Positions 55,586-63,455 are shown, counted from the first letter of the stretch. The stretch: DNA of 64,000 nucleotides from Acidovorax sp. (GCA_018780365.1 JADMJR010000027.1:1-64000); one strand, 5' to 3'. Notes: a model not told the origin generated them from the sequence alone. Made by a program: numbers and translations.

Positions 55586-56233
55586 TCAGCCGGCCGGTTT
55601 GAACAGGTTCTTCAAGGTGTCACCCAACCCATAGTGAATGCTGCAGCCGTAGGCCTGGGACTTGGGCTTGCTGACGGGCTTGCCGGCCAGTGACTCGCCC
55701 AGGGCCTGGCTCACGTAGTTGGTTGCCGTCTTGATGTCGTCGGGGTTGGTGCTGGGCTTGCTGTCGATGGCTCCGGCGTAGACCAGCTTGCCCTGCGGAT
55801 CGATCACGTACATGTGCGGCGTTGCGCGAGCGCCGTAGGACTTGCCGATGGTGCCCGCACCATCGAGCACCACGGCTGTGGGTGATGCACCCCTGTCTTT
55901 GAGCCAGGCGGGGAAAGAGGCGGTCGCCTTCTTGTCGTCTGGTTCGCGCGCGTCGGAGTTGATGGAGATCCAGACCACCCCCTTGGATACGGCCGCTTTC
56001 TGGGTGGCGGCCATGTTGCCGCTGTTGTAGTGCTTCTGCACGAACGGGCAACCCGGGTTGAACCACTCGAGGACGACATGCTTGCCCGCGTAGTCGGACA
56101 GCTGCACGGTCTTGCCCCTCACGTCGGTCGCCTGGAAGGTAGGAGCGGCTTGCCCGACGACCGCCTGTGCATGCGCGACGGGAGTGGCGAAGACCGTCGT
56201 GAGAACAGCGGCGGTGGCAATCAGAGTTTTCAT
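55586..56233 (-). CDS. Periplasmic redoxin (thioredoxin-like)
   Basis: A 215-aa exported AhpC/TSA-type thioredoxin-fold protein. Seen: a signal peptide ending in AHAQA (residues 1-23), GQAAPTFQATDVRGKTVQLS, VVLEWFNPGCPFVQKHY (a single cysteine where thioredoxins have CxxC) and ATPHMYVIDPQGKLVYAGAI. It also has a late cysteine (YGCSIHYG). Its start overlaps the dsbD stop (ATGA), so DsbD probably keeps it reduced in the periplasm. Confidence 0.88.
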   Translation of the reverse strand: MKTLIATAAVLTTVFATPVAHAQAVVGQAAPTFQATDVRGKTVQLSDYAGKHVVLEWFNPGCPFVQKHYNSGNMAATQKAAVSKGVVWISINSDAREPDDKKATASFPAWLKDRGASPTAVVLDGAGTIGKSYGARATPHMYVIDPQGKLVYAGAIDSKPSTNPDDIKTATNYVSQALGESLAGKPVSKPKSQAYGCSIHYGLGDTLKNLFKPAG

Positions 56234-58383
56234 AGGGAATCCTTGGATGTTGATGAAACGGCGGGCCAGTGGGCGATGGCCTCGCGCACCTTGGCTATGG
56301 TCAGGATCTCGGGGAGCAAGTCGGCCTGCGCTGCCCCGGGGCCATACAGCGCGTACACAGGAACCCCGCTGCGCCCCAGCCGAGCCAGTTCCTGGGTGAT
56401 CACCGGGTCCCGGTTGGTCCAGTCGGCGCGCAAGAGGCGCACGCCCTTGGCTGCGAGTTCGGCCTGTAGCGCTGCATCGTTGAGCGTGGTGCGCTTGTTG
56501 ACCTGGCAGGTCACGCACCAGGCGGCCGTGAAGTCCACGAAGACAGGCTGCCCCGCCGCCCGCGCGTTGGCCACGGCTTGCGGACTCCAGGTCTGCCAAG
56601 CGGATGCCGAGGGTGGTGCTTTCAAGGTACTGGTGGCGGCGACGACATCTTGCTTTGTGCCCATAAGCGGCCATGCCCATACCAGCGCCGTTGCAACCAC
56701 CAACCCACCCGCCAGTCTGTAGCGCCGCCCACTCTTGGGGCCGACCCCGGAGAGGCCATAGGTCCACGCACCAAACGAGATGGCAACCAGCAGCGCCAGC
56801 ACAGCAGCTGCACCGTCCACACCGATTTGCTGCGCTAGTACCCAGACGAGCCAGACGACGGTGGCGAACATCGGGAAGGCCATGAGCACCTTGAACCGGC
56901 CCATCCATGCGCCTGGCCTGGGTAGCAGATCGGAGAACCCGGGCCAGGCGCTGGCCAGCAGGTACGGCGCCGCCATGCCCAGGCCCAGTGATGCGAAGAC
57001 TGCGAGCGCCTGCGGCAAAGGCATGGTGAGCGCTGCCCCCAGCGCCGCGCCCATGAAAGGCGCAGTGCATGGTGAAGCCACGCCGACAGCCAGCACGCCG
57101 GTCAGGCCATGGTCCAGCAAGGGACTGCGCGCACGCATGGTGGCGATACCGCTGGGCATGAAGGAGCCAAACTCGAACACGCCCAGCAGGTTCAAAGCGA
57201 TCAGCGTGAACAGGATGGCGAGTACCGTGACCACCAGTGGCGACTGCAGCTGGAAACCCCAGCCCAGGGCCTCTCCACCCGCACGGAGTGCAAGCAGCAG
57301 GCCGGCCAACCCTACGAAGGAAGCGACAACACCCGCGGTATAGGCCAGGCCTCCGGCCACCAGCGCCTTGCGGTCGCCGGCATGCTGGGCAAACGAGAGC
57401 ACCTTGAGTGACAGGATTGGAAACACGCAGGGCATCAGGTTCAGAAGCAGGCCCCCGCCAAAGGCCAACGCCAGTGCGACCAACAACCCGGTTCCCCCTG
57501 CGAGCCCTGGTTCCGGCGATGCGGCGACGCTCGCGGCGACTGCCTGCTCACCCGGTGCCGGCCAACCTGACACAGCGAAGTTGATGGCAATACCCGCTTG
57601 GTCTCCGGGGCGAGCCAGAACCGCTTTCATGACTGCAGGGCTTTCGCTGCGCTGCGCTGACAGAGGCATGCGAAGCACCAGATCATGTCCTCGCCGGGAC
57701 GCTGAGATGGTTCCCGCAGGCTCCACGACAGCAGGATCCTCTGGGAAGAACTCAAAGGCATCACCGGTCCATGCGGATGGCAATCCACGCAGGGTGACGG
57801 CCAGCATTTCGCCATCAATGGCTCCCTGCGCGTCCACGCCAGCCAGCGCTTTCGGTTGGGCCGCGAATGCTCTTTCGAACAGCGCGGCATCGGATGTCGA
57901 TGCCGCATTCGCAGGCACGATCAGCTCGAACTCGCCCGTTTGTGGAATGCACTCGTGCTTGCACACCAGCCAGTCCGCCTGGAGCTTCACCCGCAGCGCC
58001 TGCCCAGAAAATCCCTCGGCGATGGTGAGCGGCACGGGCAGCAGTACCGTGCCTTCGTAGCCATAGTTGGCCAGCGACCCGACGACCATGCGTTTGGGCG
58101 TAGGCCACTGGATCTCGCCCGCCGTAGCACCTGTCGGCAATTGCCAGGTAAGCTGAGTGGGCAGGCCGGAGTCGCCCGAGTTCTTCCAGTAGGTGTGCCA
58201 GTCCGGCTGGTGCCTGATCACCAGGCCGAGCCAGGCTGTCTTCCCAGCAGCGAGCCCTTGGGGCGCATGCACCACCAACTGCGCGCGCACCTGGGGCGTA
58301 GATACGGTGGCTCCCGGCGCAGCGGTCGCGGGCACACCGACAAGCAGGAGAAGCCAGAGCAGTAGGTGTCGAAGTTTGTTCAT
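56230..58383 (-). CDS. dsbD: DsbD-family thiol:disulfide interchange membrane protein
   Basis: A 717-aa protein. Seen: a signal peptide, a periplasmic DsbD-alpha-type domain (residues 25-280) with CKHECIPQTGEF, and an eight-span membrane domain (about 300-560) with LLNLMPCVFPILSLKVLS and GVASPCTAPFMG, the two membrane cysteines. A C-terminal thioredoxin domain has FVDFTAAWCVTCQVNKRTTL. It moves electrons from cytosolic thioredoxin to periplasmic partners, here probably the redoxin encoded after it. The N-terminal part resembles the ScsB-like branch linked to copper tolerance. Confidence 0.93.
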   Translation of the reverse strand: MNKLRHLLLWLLLLVGVPATAAPGATVSTPQVRAQLVVHAPQGLAAGKTAWLGLVIRHQPDWHTYWKNSGDSGLPTQLTWQLPTGATAGEIQWPTPKRMVVGSLANYGYEGTVLLPVPLTIAEGFSGQALRVKLQADWLVCKHECIPQTGEFELIVPANAASTSDAALFERAFAAQPKALAGVDAQGAIDGEMLAVTLRGLPSAWTGDAFEFFPEDPAVVEPAGTISASRRGHDLVLRMPLSAQRSESPAVMKAVLARPGDQAGIAINFAVSGWPAPGEQAVAASVAASPEPGLAGGTGLLVALALAFGGGLLLNLMPCVFPILSLKVLSFAQHAGDRKALVAGGLAYTAGVVASFVGLAGLLLALRAGGEALGWGFQLQSPLVVTVLAILFTLIALNLLGVFEFGSFMPSGIATMRARSPLLDHGLTGVLAVGVASPCTAPFMGAALGAALTMPLPQALAVFASLGLGMAAPYLLASAWPGFSDLLPRPGAWMGRFKVLMAFPMFATVVWLVWVLAQQIGVDGAAAVLALLVAISFGAWTYGLSGVGPKSGRRYRLAGGLVVATALVWAWPLMGTKQDVVAATSTLKAPPSASAWQTWSPQAVANARAAGQPVFVDFTAAWCVTCQVNKRTTLNDAALQAELAAKGVRLLRADWTNRDPVITQELARLGRSGVPVYALYGPGAAQADLLPEILTIAKVREAIAHWPAVSSTSKDSL

Positions 58384-58396
58384 GACTGCGAAGGCC

Positions 58397-58768
58397 CTAC
58401 GCAGCACAACCGCACCCGCTGCCGGCGCAGCCTCGCGAGGGTTTGGAGATGGCAGTGCCTCGGAAGTGGTCGTAGAGCGATGCTGTGAAGCCGTCCGTGT
58501 CGGGGGCCAGGATGGCCAGCTTGATCGCAGCGTCTTCCTCCTTCAGATCGAAAACCAGAAACGGGCAGCATTGGCGCTCCAGTTCCAGGATGCTCCTGAG
58601 TTCGGGGCCCGCTTCCTTGGCATAACTCAGGTGCAAAGTGCGGCCCTCCTGGCGGTCGGACCTCAGATAGCGCTGTGCCAGGAACGAAATGCGAATGAGC
58701 CTGCTGGAGAGGCCATCGGCATCGAGGCTGCAGGCCGCCCCGGCCTGGGGTGTCAGGGTAGAGCTCAC
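58397..58768 (-). CDS. Small Cys-rich CCPFL-motif protein
   Basis: About 123 residues (start uncertain; a GTG at 58768 is used). Seen: LERQCCPFLVFDLKEEDAAI, a motif I know from small uncharacterised proteins beside MerR-type metal operons, and a C-terminus rich in cysteine and glycine (GCAGSGCGCAA). It lies between the Cys-rich membrane protein and dsbD on the same strand. Soluble metal or thiol binding is inferred. Confidence 0.65.
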   Translation of the reverse strand: MSSTLTPQAGAACSLDADGLSSRLIRISFLAQRYLRSDRQEGRTLHLSYAKEAGPELRSILELERQCCPFLVFDLKEEDAAIKLAILAPDTDGFTASLYDHFRGTAISKPSRGCAGSGCGCAA

Positions 58769-59100
58769 AGCGCCCTCCCGTTGGAAGCGGACTTGGAAGG
58801 CCCGCCGCATCCACAGGAGGATGCGAGCTGCGGCTCACCACCGTGAGGCGTGGTAGGAGACGCACAAGCGCTTGCCGTGCGCCGGCGCCGGGCCAGCCAA
58901 AGTCCCAGGGCCACCGCCAATGCAACAGCGACTCCAAGCACGATGGCCAGGTACTCTTGGCTGGCCGCCAGCCGGTTCCAGTCGAGCCCAACCAATCCGG
59001 CCACCGACAAACCAGAGATGATGGGGACGAGAAGCGGCACGGCGCAGCATGCTGCGCAAGCGCCGGCCAGGCCGATGGTGGTGAGAAGGGATTTTTTCAT
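58765..59100 (-). CDS. Cys-rich small membrane protein (MerT-like arrangement)
   Basis: A 111-aa inner-membrane protein. Seen: LAGACAACCAVPLLVPIISG in the first membrane span (four residues after the start helix), a second span (LAIVLGVAVALAVALGLWLA), and a cysteine-rich tail SSCGCGGPSK. A vicinal Cys pair in the first span is typical of MerT/MerC-like mercury transporters, but the rest is not clearly homologous. First gene of the operon under the divergent MerR promoter. Confidence 0.7.
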   Translation of the reverse strand: MKKSLLTTIGLAGACAACCAVPLLVPIISGLSVAGLVGLDWNRLAASQEYLAIVLGVAVALAVALGLWLARRRRTASACASPTTPHGGEPQLASSCGCGGPSKSASNGRAL

Positions 59101-59135
59101 CGGGATTCCTTGCAAAGAGCAGTTCGGATAGACTG

Positions 59136-59166
59136 ACTCTTGAACCTCAAGTAGCTTGAGATGCAA
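59136..59166 (-). promoter_or_regulatory. MerR-regulated divergent promoter
   Basis: A perfect palindrome CTCAAG-3-CTTGAG (59146-59160) sits between TTGCAT (-35, minus strand, 59161-59166) and AAGAGT (-10, 59136-59141). The spacing is 19 bp, the unusually long spacer that MerR-family activators require. It drives the Cys-rich protein/dsbD operon. Confidence 0.7.
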
Positions 59167-59175
59167 GGACCTTCG

Positions 59176-59652
59176 ATGAATAACCCTGCCGCCCAACTGA
59201 CCATCGGAGCGCTGGCCGAGCGCACCGGGCTGAACGTTTCAGCGATCCGCTATTACGAGGAAGTAGGCTTGATTCCCGAGGCAGTGCGCCGGCCGAGCGG
59301 GCACCGGGTATACGGCGCGGATGCGCAGGAGCTGCTCACGCTGATCCGGCACTGCCGTGACTTCGGGTTCTCCGTGGACGACACGAAGACGCTTGTGTCC
59401 CTGGCCTCCAGCGCCGACAGGGACTGCGTGGAAGCACGCGAAGTCGCCCAGGTCCACCTCGACTCCGTGCGGGCTAAGCTGGTCGACCTGCAGGCCCTGG
59501 AGCGCAGCCTGAGTAAGTTCGTGACGGCGTGCACTGAGGAATGCGTTGGAGGCCCAGCGCCCAAGTGCAACATTCTTCAGGACTTGCGTCTCAGCGACGC
59601 CGACCTGGTGGAGAAGTCTGCCGCCCCCATACCCAATCGCTGCTGCGGTTGA
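59176..59652 (+). CDS. MerR-family metal-type regulator
   Basis: A 158-aa MerR regulator. Seen: LTIGALAERTGLNVSAIRYY (helix-turn-helix), EEVGLIPEAVRRPSGHRVYG (wing), and three cysteines placed as in MerR/ZntR: DRDC, then TAC-TEEC, then PKC-NILQDL. It also ends in RCCG. ATG 59176 is preferred over ATG 59161 because AAGGA precedes it and 59161 overlaps the promoter of the divergent operon. It probably senses a thiophilic metal and activates that operon. Confidence 0.9.
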   Translation: MNNPAAQLTIGALAERTGLNVSAIRYYEEVGLIPEAVRRPSGHRVYGADAQELLTLIRHCRDFGFSVDDTKTLVSLASSADRDCVEAREVAQVHLDSVRAKLVDLQALERSLSKFVTACTEECVGGPAPKCNILQDLRLSDADLVEKSAAPIPNRCCG

Positions 59653-59671
59653 GCATGTCATTTTGCAAGAG

Positions 59672-59866
59672 TCACTTCGCTGAAAGAAGCTTCAAACCAG
59701 CAGTGCCGACAACGATAAGCGCGAAGCACAGCATGCGCAGGAGGCTGCGGTCTTCTCTTGGTGCCAGCACTCCATACAGCGCAATTCCCACTGCACCGAA
59801 GCCGACCCACACGGTATAGGCCGTGCCCATCGGACTGGTACGCGTGGCCAGGGACAGTAGATACAT
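59672..59866 (-). pseudogene. Small multidrug resistance (SMR/SugE-type) transporter, 5'-truncated
   Basis: 64 residues with YLLSLATRTSPMGTAYTVWV and GFGAVGIALYGVLAPREDRS, then LLRMLCFALIVVGTAGLKLL. This is the C-terminal two-thirds of an SMR transporter (normally about 105 aa). The first span with the essential glutamate is missing. Confidence 0.8.
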
Positions 59867-60073
59867 GCCATCTTGTCGAGGGCCGCGCAGAACACGCTGG
59901 GCCCGCAAGCGCATGAACCCATCGATCAGCCTTTAAAGCTGCGGCGCTATCTCCAAAAACACCTCCTCACGAAGCGTTACATGCCGAAGGTAGGGCAGTA
60001 CCGAGCCTTTTCGGTCATCACAACAGATAATCCACCATTATCCATTGTCAGTTTCCACAAAAATTTAAATTTC

Positions 60074-60112
60074 TTGACTCGTGAAATAGTACGTAATATC
60101 ATATTACGTACT
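60074..60112 (+). promoter_or_regulatory. Promoter and palindromic operator of the TnpT/KfrA-like gene
   Basis: TTGACT (60074-60079) and TATCAT (60097-60102) are separated by 17 bp. The -10 lies within a perfect palindrome with 12-bp arms AGTACGTAATAT around one base (60088-60112). KfrA-type proteins repress their own genes through such sites. The palindrome may also be part of the transposon's recombination site. Confidence 0.75.
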
Positions 60113-60137
60113 ACGGTACGAAATAGTCAGGCAAACC

Positions 60138-61241
60138 ATGGCAAGAGCTGGAATCTACAAGTCGGAAGTGCTGCGCGCCCGCGATAGGCTGCTGGCCGCC
60201 GGGCGCTACCCGTCCATCGATGCGGTCCGGGAAGAACTGGGAAATACCGGCTCTAAGGGGACGATCCATCGCTACCTCAAGGAGATCGAAGAGGAAGAGG
60301 GTGCAGCCACCGGCAGCAAGGTGGCTGTGAGCGAGGCAATCCAGGACTTGGTGGGGCGCCTGGCCGCCCGGGTCAACGAGGAAGCCGAAGAGCGCGTCAC
60401 GACTGCCCAGGCCAGGCACGCAGAGCAGATCAGCCAGCACCAGCAGACCGCAGCTGCCTTGAAAACGGAGGCGCAGTCCGCGCGCCAGCAGGTGGAACAA
60501 AGCCAGCGGGCACTGGCCGACGAAAAGGCCAACCACGGTAAAACCAGCGAAGCGCTGACCAGCAAGACCCTGGAGTGTACGCAGCTGGCACAGCAGGTTG
60601 TGGACCTGCAGGAACGCACCGCGGCCGAAGAGCGACATCGCAGTTCCCTGGAAGAGAAGCACCAGCATGCCCGCCAGGCCTTGGAACACTTTAGGGAAGC
60701 CACCAGGGAGCAACGCGAACAGGACCAGCGCAAGCACGAGCAGCAGGTCCAATACCACCAAGCTGAGCTGCGCACAGTGAACGAGACTTTGGCTGCGAAG
60801 CGGCAGGAAGCCATCCACACCCTTCAAGAAAACGCGCGCCTGCTGGGCGATCTATCTCGCGCTCAAGGAGATCTGCACTTGGTTCAAGAAGAGGTGCGGA
60901 GCCTGCGACCACTGAAGGACGAGCTGGGGTTTGCGCAAAGGCGCACCGAGGAATTGGGCAGGCGCTTGGTAGAGCAGGATGCGGAGGTCCAGACGCTCAT
61001 TTCCTCGAATGAGCGGTTGCAGGCCAAGGTCGATGAACTGCTCACCACAAAGCAGCTGTTGGAACTGGCGTTGGCGACGGCCAGTTCATCTGCCGAAGCA
61101 CAAAAACAGATAGTGGCCAGCATGCTGGAGCGGTTTAGTGCGCCGGCACTCGGCCCTCATAGCACGACAAAGACCTTGGACGAAGGGGTCAAATATTCGA
61201 CCAAGGAAGACGTAAAAAAGCCAACAAAAACAACACCTTAA
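60138..61241 (+). CDS. KfrA/TnpT-like DNA-binding coiled-coil protein
   Basis: A 367-aa protein. Residues 1-60 form a KfrA_N-type DNA-binding domain (VLRARDRLLAAGRYPSIDAV, LGNTGSKGTIHRYLKEIEEE). Residues 60-335 are an almost continuous Gln/Glu/Lys/Arg-rich coiled coil. It ends 6 bases from the right inverted repeat. TnpT of Tn4651-type elements has the same architecture and helps the TnpS recombinase resolve cointegrates; that role is inferred here. Confidence 0.85.
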   Translation: MARAGIYKSEVLRARDRLLAAGRYPSIDAVREELGNTGSKGTIHRYLKEIEEEEGAATGSKVAVSEAIQDLVGRLAARVNEEAEERVTTAQARHAEQISQHQQTAAALKTEAQSARQQVEQSQRALADEKANHGKTSEALTSKTLECTQLAQQVVDLQERTAAEERHRSSLEEKHQHARQALEHFREATREQREQDQRKHEQQVQYHQAELRTVNETLAAKRQEAIHTLQENARLLGDLSRAQGDLHLVQEEVRSLRPLKDELGFAQRRTEELGRRLVEQDAEVQTLISSNERLQAKVDELLTTKQLLELALATASSSAEAQKQIVASMLERFSAPALGPHSTTKTLDEGVKYSTKEDVKKPTKTTP

Positions 61242-61247
61242 GCTTGC

Positions 61248-61283
61248 TTCTGCGGTTTTTTACGTGAATCCCTGCCGACCCTC
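61248..61283 (-). repeat. Right terminal inverted repeat (36 bp)
   Basis: Read from the right end inward it begins GAGGGTCGGCAGGGATTCA and is identical to 16308-16343 except for C instead of T at position 20. Confidence 0.93.
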
Positions 61284-61288
61284 TATCT
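61284..61288 (+). repeat. Right target-site duplication TATCT
   Basis: Identical to 16303-16307. It is followed directly by the rest of the MATE gene in frame. Confidence 0.92.
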
Positions 61289-61595
61289 GCGCACCGTCGG
61301 GCCGGTGTACGGCTTTTTCGGTCTGGGCCTGGTGCTGTACTTTGCCTCGCAAGGGGCAGGGCGCCTGCTCTGGCCGGTGATCGGCAACATCGTGCGCCTC
61401 GCCATTGCGGTCACCGGTGGCTGGCTGGCGCTGCGCTGGGGCGGTGGTTTGGCGGCGGTGTTTGCCGCGCAGGGTGTGGCCCTGGTGCTCTACGGCGTGG
61501 TCAACGCCTGGGCGATTGCGGGTGGCGCCTGGTTTGGCCCGGTGGGCTGGCCGCGCAGCATGGCGGGCTTGCTGCGGCGCATGCCGCAGGCATAA
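61289..61595 (+). pseudogene. MATE-family efflux protein, 3' part
   Basis: The last codons of the MATE transporter begun at 15208. They read LRTVGPVYGFFGLGLVLYFA, LLWPVIGNIVRLAIAVTGGW and AVFAAQGVALVLYGVVNAW, the final membrane segments of the family. It has no start of its own and is in frame with the 5' part across TATCT. Confidence 0.92.
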
Positions 61596-61605
61596 AAACA
61601 TAGCC

Positions 61606-61659
61606 CAAATGGCCGTTGGCGCCTATCCATCAAGCGCTAGCAGCTATCAATTTAATAGT
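61606..61659 (+). repeat. Dispersed intergenic repeat
   Basis: CTATCCATCAAGCGC followed by TAGCAGCTATCAATTTAA lies directly downstream of the MATE stop, convergent with the SDR gene. It matches the element inside the iorB 5' region and, weakly, 11849-11874 and 2618-2682. No member was seen within the transposon. Confidence 0.55.
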
Positions 61660-61670
61660 ATTCCAGCGTA

Positions 61671-62471
61671 TCAGACTGGAACGGTGTAGTTCAGCGTCAT
61701 GCGCCCACCATCCACGGTCACGATCTCGCCGGTCACATAACTCGCAGCATCGCTGGCCAGCCAGGCCACCACATCGGCAATCTCCGACGGCTCGCCCAGC
61801 CGCTTCATGGGGGTACGGCTCATGATCTTCTGCTTGGCCTCGTCGCTGGTCAGCACGGCCTTGGCGGCCAGCTCGGTCGCGATGGTGCCAGGCGCCACGG
61901 CATTCACACGAATGTTCTTGTCGGCCAGCGCCAGGGCCATCACACGCGTGAGCTGGTTCACGCCGCCTTTGCTCACGTTGTAGCTAGAGATGTTGGGAAT
62001 GGTTAGCACGCCGTTGACCGAACTCATGTTGACGATGGCGCCGCCGCCCGAAGCAATCATGGCCCGCGCCACGGCTTGGCCGACGAGGAACGATCCCTTG
62101 AGATTGACCCGCAGTACCGCGTCAAAGTCCGCCTCGGTCACGTCCAGAAAGTCTGCAGCCCGAAAGATGCCCGCGTTGTTCACCAGCACGTCGATGCGCC
62201 CATAGGCTGCCAGGGTCTGGGCCACCAGCGCATCCACCTGGGCCTTGTCGCCCACATCGCAGCGCACATACAGCACACCCAGCTCCTGCGCCAGCGCCTG
62301 GCCGCGCACATCGTCCACATCGACGATCACCGGCTTGGCGCCTTCCACCGCAAAGCGGCGGACGCAGGCTTCGCCAATGCCTTGGGCACCGCCGGTGACG
62401 ATGCAGACACGGCCTTGGTGGCCGAAGTGGATGGTGGACGCGATAGAGGATGCTGGGATGGGAGGGTTCAT
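61671..62471 (-). CDS. Short-chain dehydrogenase/reductase
   Basis: A 266-aa NAD(P)-dependent SDR. Seen: VCIVTGGAQGIGEACVRRFA (cofactor-binding TGxxxGIG), VIVDVDDVRG (acidic residue after beta-2, suggesting NAD preference), VLVNNAGIFRAADF, NMSSVNGV and SSYNVSKGGVNQL (catalytic Ser, Tyr, Lys). The substrate is unknown. An AT-rich dyad lies 92 bases upstream of its start. Confidence 0.92.
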   Translation of the reverse strand: MNPPIPASSIASTIHFGHQGRVCIVTGGAQGIGEACVRRFAVEGAKPVIVDVDDVRGQALAQELGVLYVRCDVGDKAQVDALVAQTLAAYGRIDVLVNNAGIFRAADFLDVTEADFDAVLRVNLKGSFLVGQAVARAMIASGGGAIVNMSSVNGVLTIPNISSYNVSKGGVNQLTRVMALALADKNIRVNAVAPGTIATELAAKAVLTSDEAKQKIMSRTPMKRLGEPSEIADVVAWLASDAASYVTGEIVTVDGGRMTLNYTVPV

Positions 62472-62783
62472 GGGCGTGGATGGTAGCGGCTTGAGCAGTA
62501 GACAGCGTCGATAGAGCCCAGAAGGCGCAATGCAGCGTGGTGTAAATTTAAGTTGATACGATGTATATTATGTAAAATAATATACCGACTTGCGATGTCA
62601 AGCCTGCGGACTCTGCAACCGCTGAAAGTGGCATCACTAATGCTCAGCGGAAGTCCGCGCTTGTAACGATGGAGTGACGGATTCTTCCCGCCCGACGAGA
62701 CCAGACATTTTTCAGACTGCTACGGTGCTTTCTGTGCGCCACTGCTACGGCGCAGATGCCGAAACTGGCTGCACCATCCAAAG
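62472..62783. other. Intergenic region between divergent SDR and acyl-CoA-dehydrogenase-like genes
   Basis: About 310 bases without a gene. It contains an AT-rich segment (62550-62585) with a perfect dyad, otherwise nothing recognised. Confidence 0.6.
62563..62585. promoter_or_regulatory. AT-rich perfect dyad, candidate operator
   Basis: GTATATTAT and ATAATATAC are separated by 5 bases (GTAAA). It is in a divergent intergenic region and stands out from the GC-rich surroundings. Confidence 0.5.
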
Positions 62784-63455
62784 ATGAACACCCGCCAAGT
62801 CCATATGTTGCCCCGCACCCCCGCTGCACACTCCACTTCGCTGCAGGCGTCCATTCCGCCCGACTACCTGCGGTGCGCAGTGCCAGCGCACATGGGCGGG
62901 TTGGGGGGCAGCCCTGAAGAGCTGGGTTTGTTGATGCGTGCGCTGTGCGAGAAGTCGCTGTCCGCTGGCGTGCTGTTCTGGTGCCAGCGCACGGCCGTCG
63001 AATTTCTGGTGCAGTCGTTCAACGCTGCCGTGCGTGAACACTTGTTGCCAGAACTCCTCCGTTTTCAGCGGGCCGCCTCCACGCCCCTGTCACTCGACGC
63101 CTCGGTGCTGCTGGTGGCTCAAGGCGAAGGGCGCGGCATGCGACTGCGTGGCGTCATCCACTCCATCGCCAATGCGCATGCTGATGGCTTTACCCTCGTC
63201 GTCCCGGTACAGATGCAAAGCGCAATGGGCTGGGCCGTGCTGCAAAGCGAGGAAGACGGGGTACACATCGAGCCCGGCAACCTGCTGCCCCACCTGAAAG
63301 AAACCTGCCCCGCCAGAGTGCGCGTAGACGACGCGTTCTTCCGCGCGGACGAGTGGTTGGGCGACAGTCTCTTGCTGCACAAAACCGAGCCCGTGCGGCT
63401 GGCATTGGGCGTGCTTTACCAGTCGCTCATTGCAGCCCCCGAGATGGCGCTGTGA
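62784..63455 (+). CDS. Acyl-CoA dehydrogenase-like protein, short
   Basis: A 223-aa protein whose first half resembles the N-terminal and middle parts of acyl-CoA dehydrogenases: VPAHMGGLGGSPEELGLLMR, LSAGVLFWCQRTAVEFLVQ and LLPELLRFQRA. It lacks the C-terminal four-helix domain with the catalytic glutamate (normal length about 380). No frameshift is visible, so it is a shortened paralogue or a decayed gene without an obvious break. ATG 62784 is used. Confidence 0.6.
   Translation: MNTRQVHMLPRTPAAHSTSLQASIPPDYLRCAVPAHMGGLGGSPEELGLLMRALCEKSLSAGVLFWCQRTAVEFLVQSFNAAVREHLLPELLRFQRAASTPLSLDASVLLVAQGEGRGMRLRGVIHSIANAHADGFTLVVPVQMQSAMGWAVLQSEEDGVHIEPGNLLPHLKETCPARVRVDDAFFRADEWLGDSLLLHKTEPVRLALGVLYQSLIAAPEMAL

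Larger units (their letters stand above)
16308..61283. mobile_element. Tn3-family transposon, 45 kb, inserted in a MATE gene
   Basis: The element spans 44,976 bp between 36-bp inverted repeats and is flanked by the perfect duplication TATCT. tnpA and a tyrosine recombinase lie at the left end; a KfrA/TnpT-like gene lies at the right end. That gene set resembles the Tn4651/Tn5041 branch of the Tn3 family (tnpA plus tnpS/tnpT), but here the recombinase and the TnpT-like gene are 39 kb apart. Cargo: a chemotaxis/c-di-GMP signalling island, nested IS and Tn3 pieces, a phosphoesterase island and a metal/thiol-stress block. Because both repeats and the duplication are intact, insertion appears recent. 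Confidence 0.92.

Noticed and set aside
59161..59175. ATG 59161 as merR start
   Set aside because: It overlaps the -35 element of the divergent operon and lacks a ribosome-binding site; ATG 59176 has AAGGA upstream.
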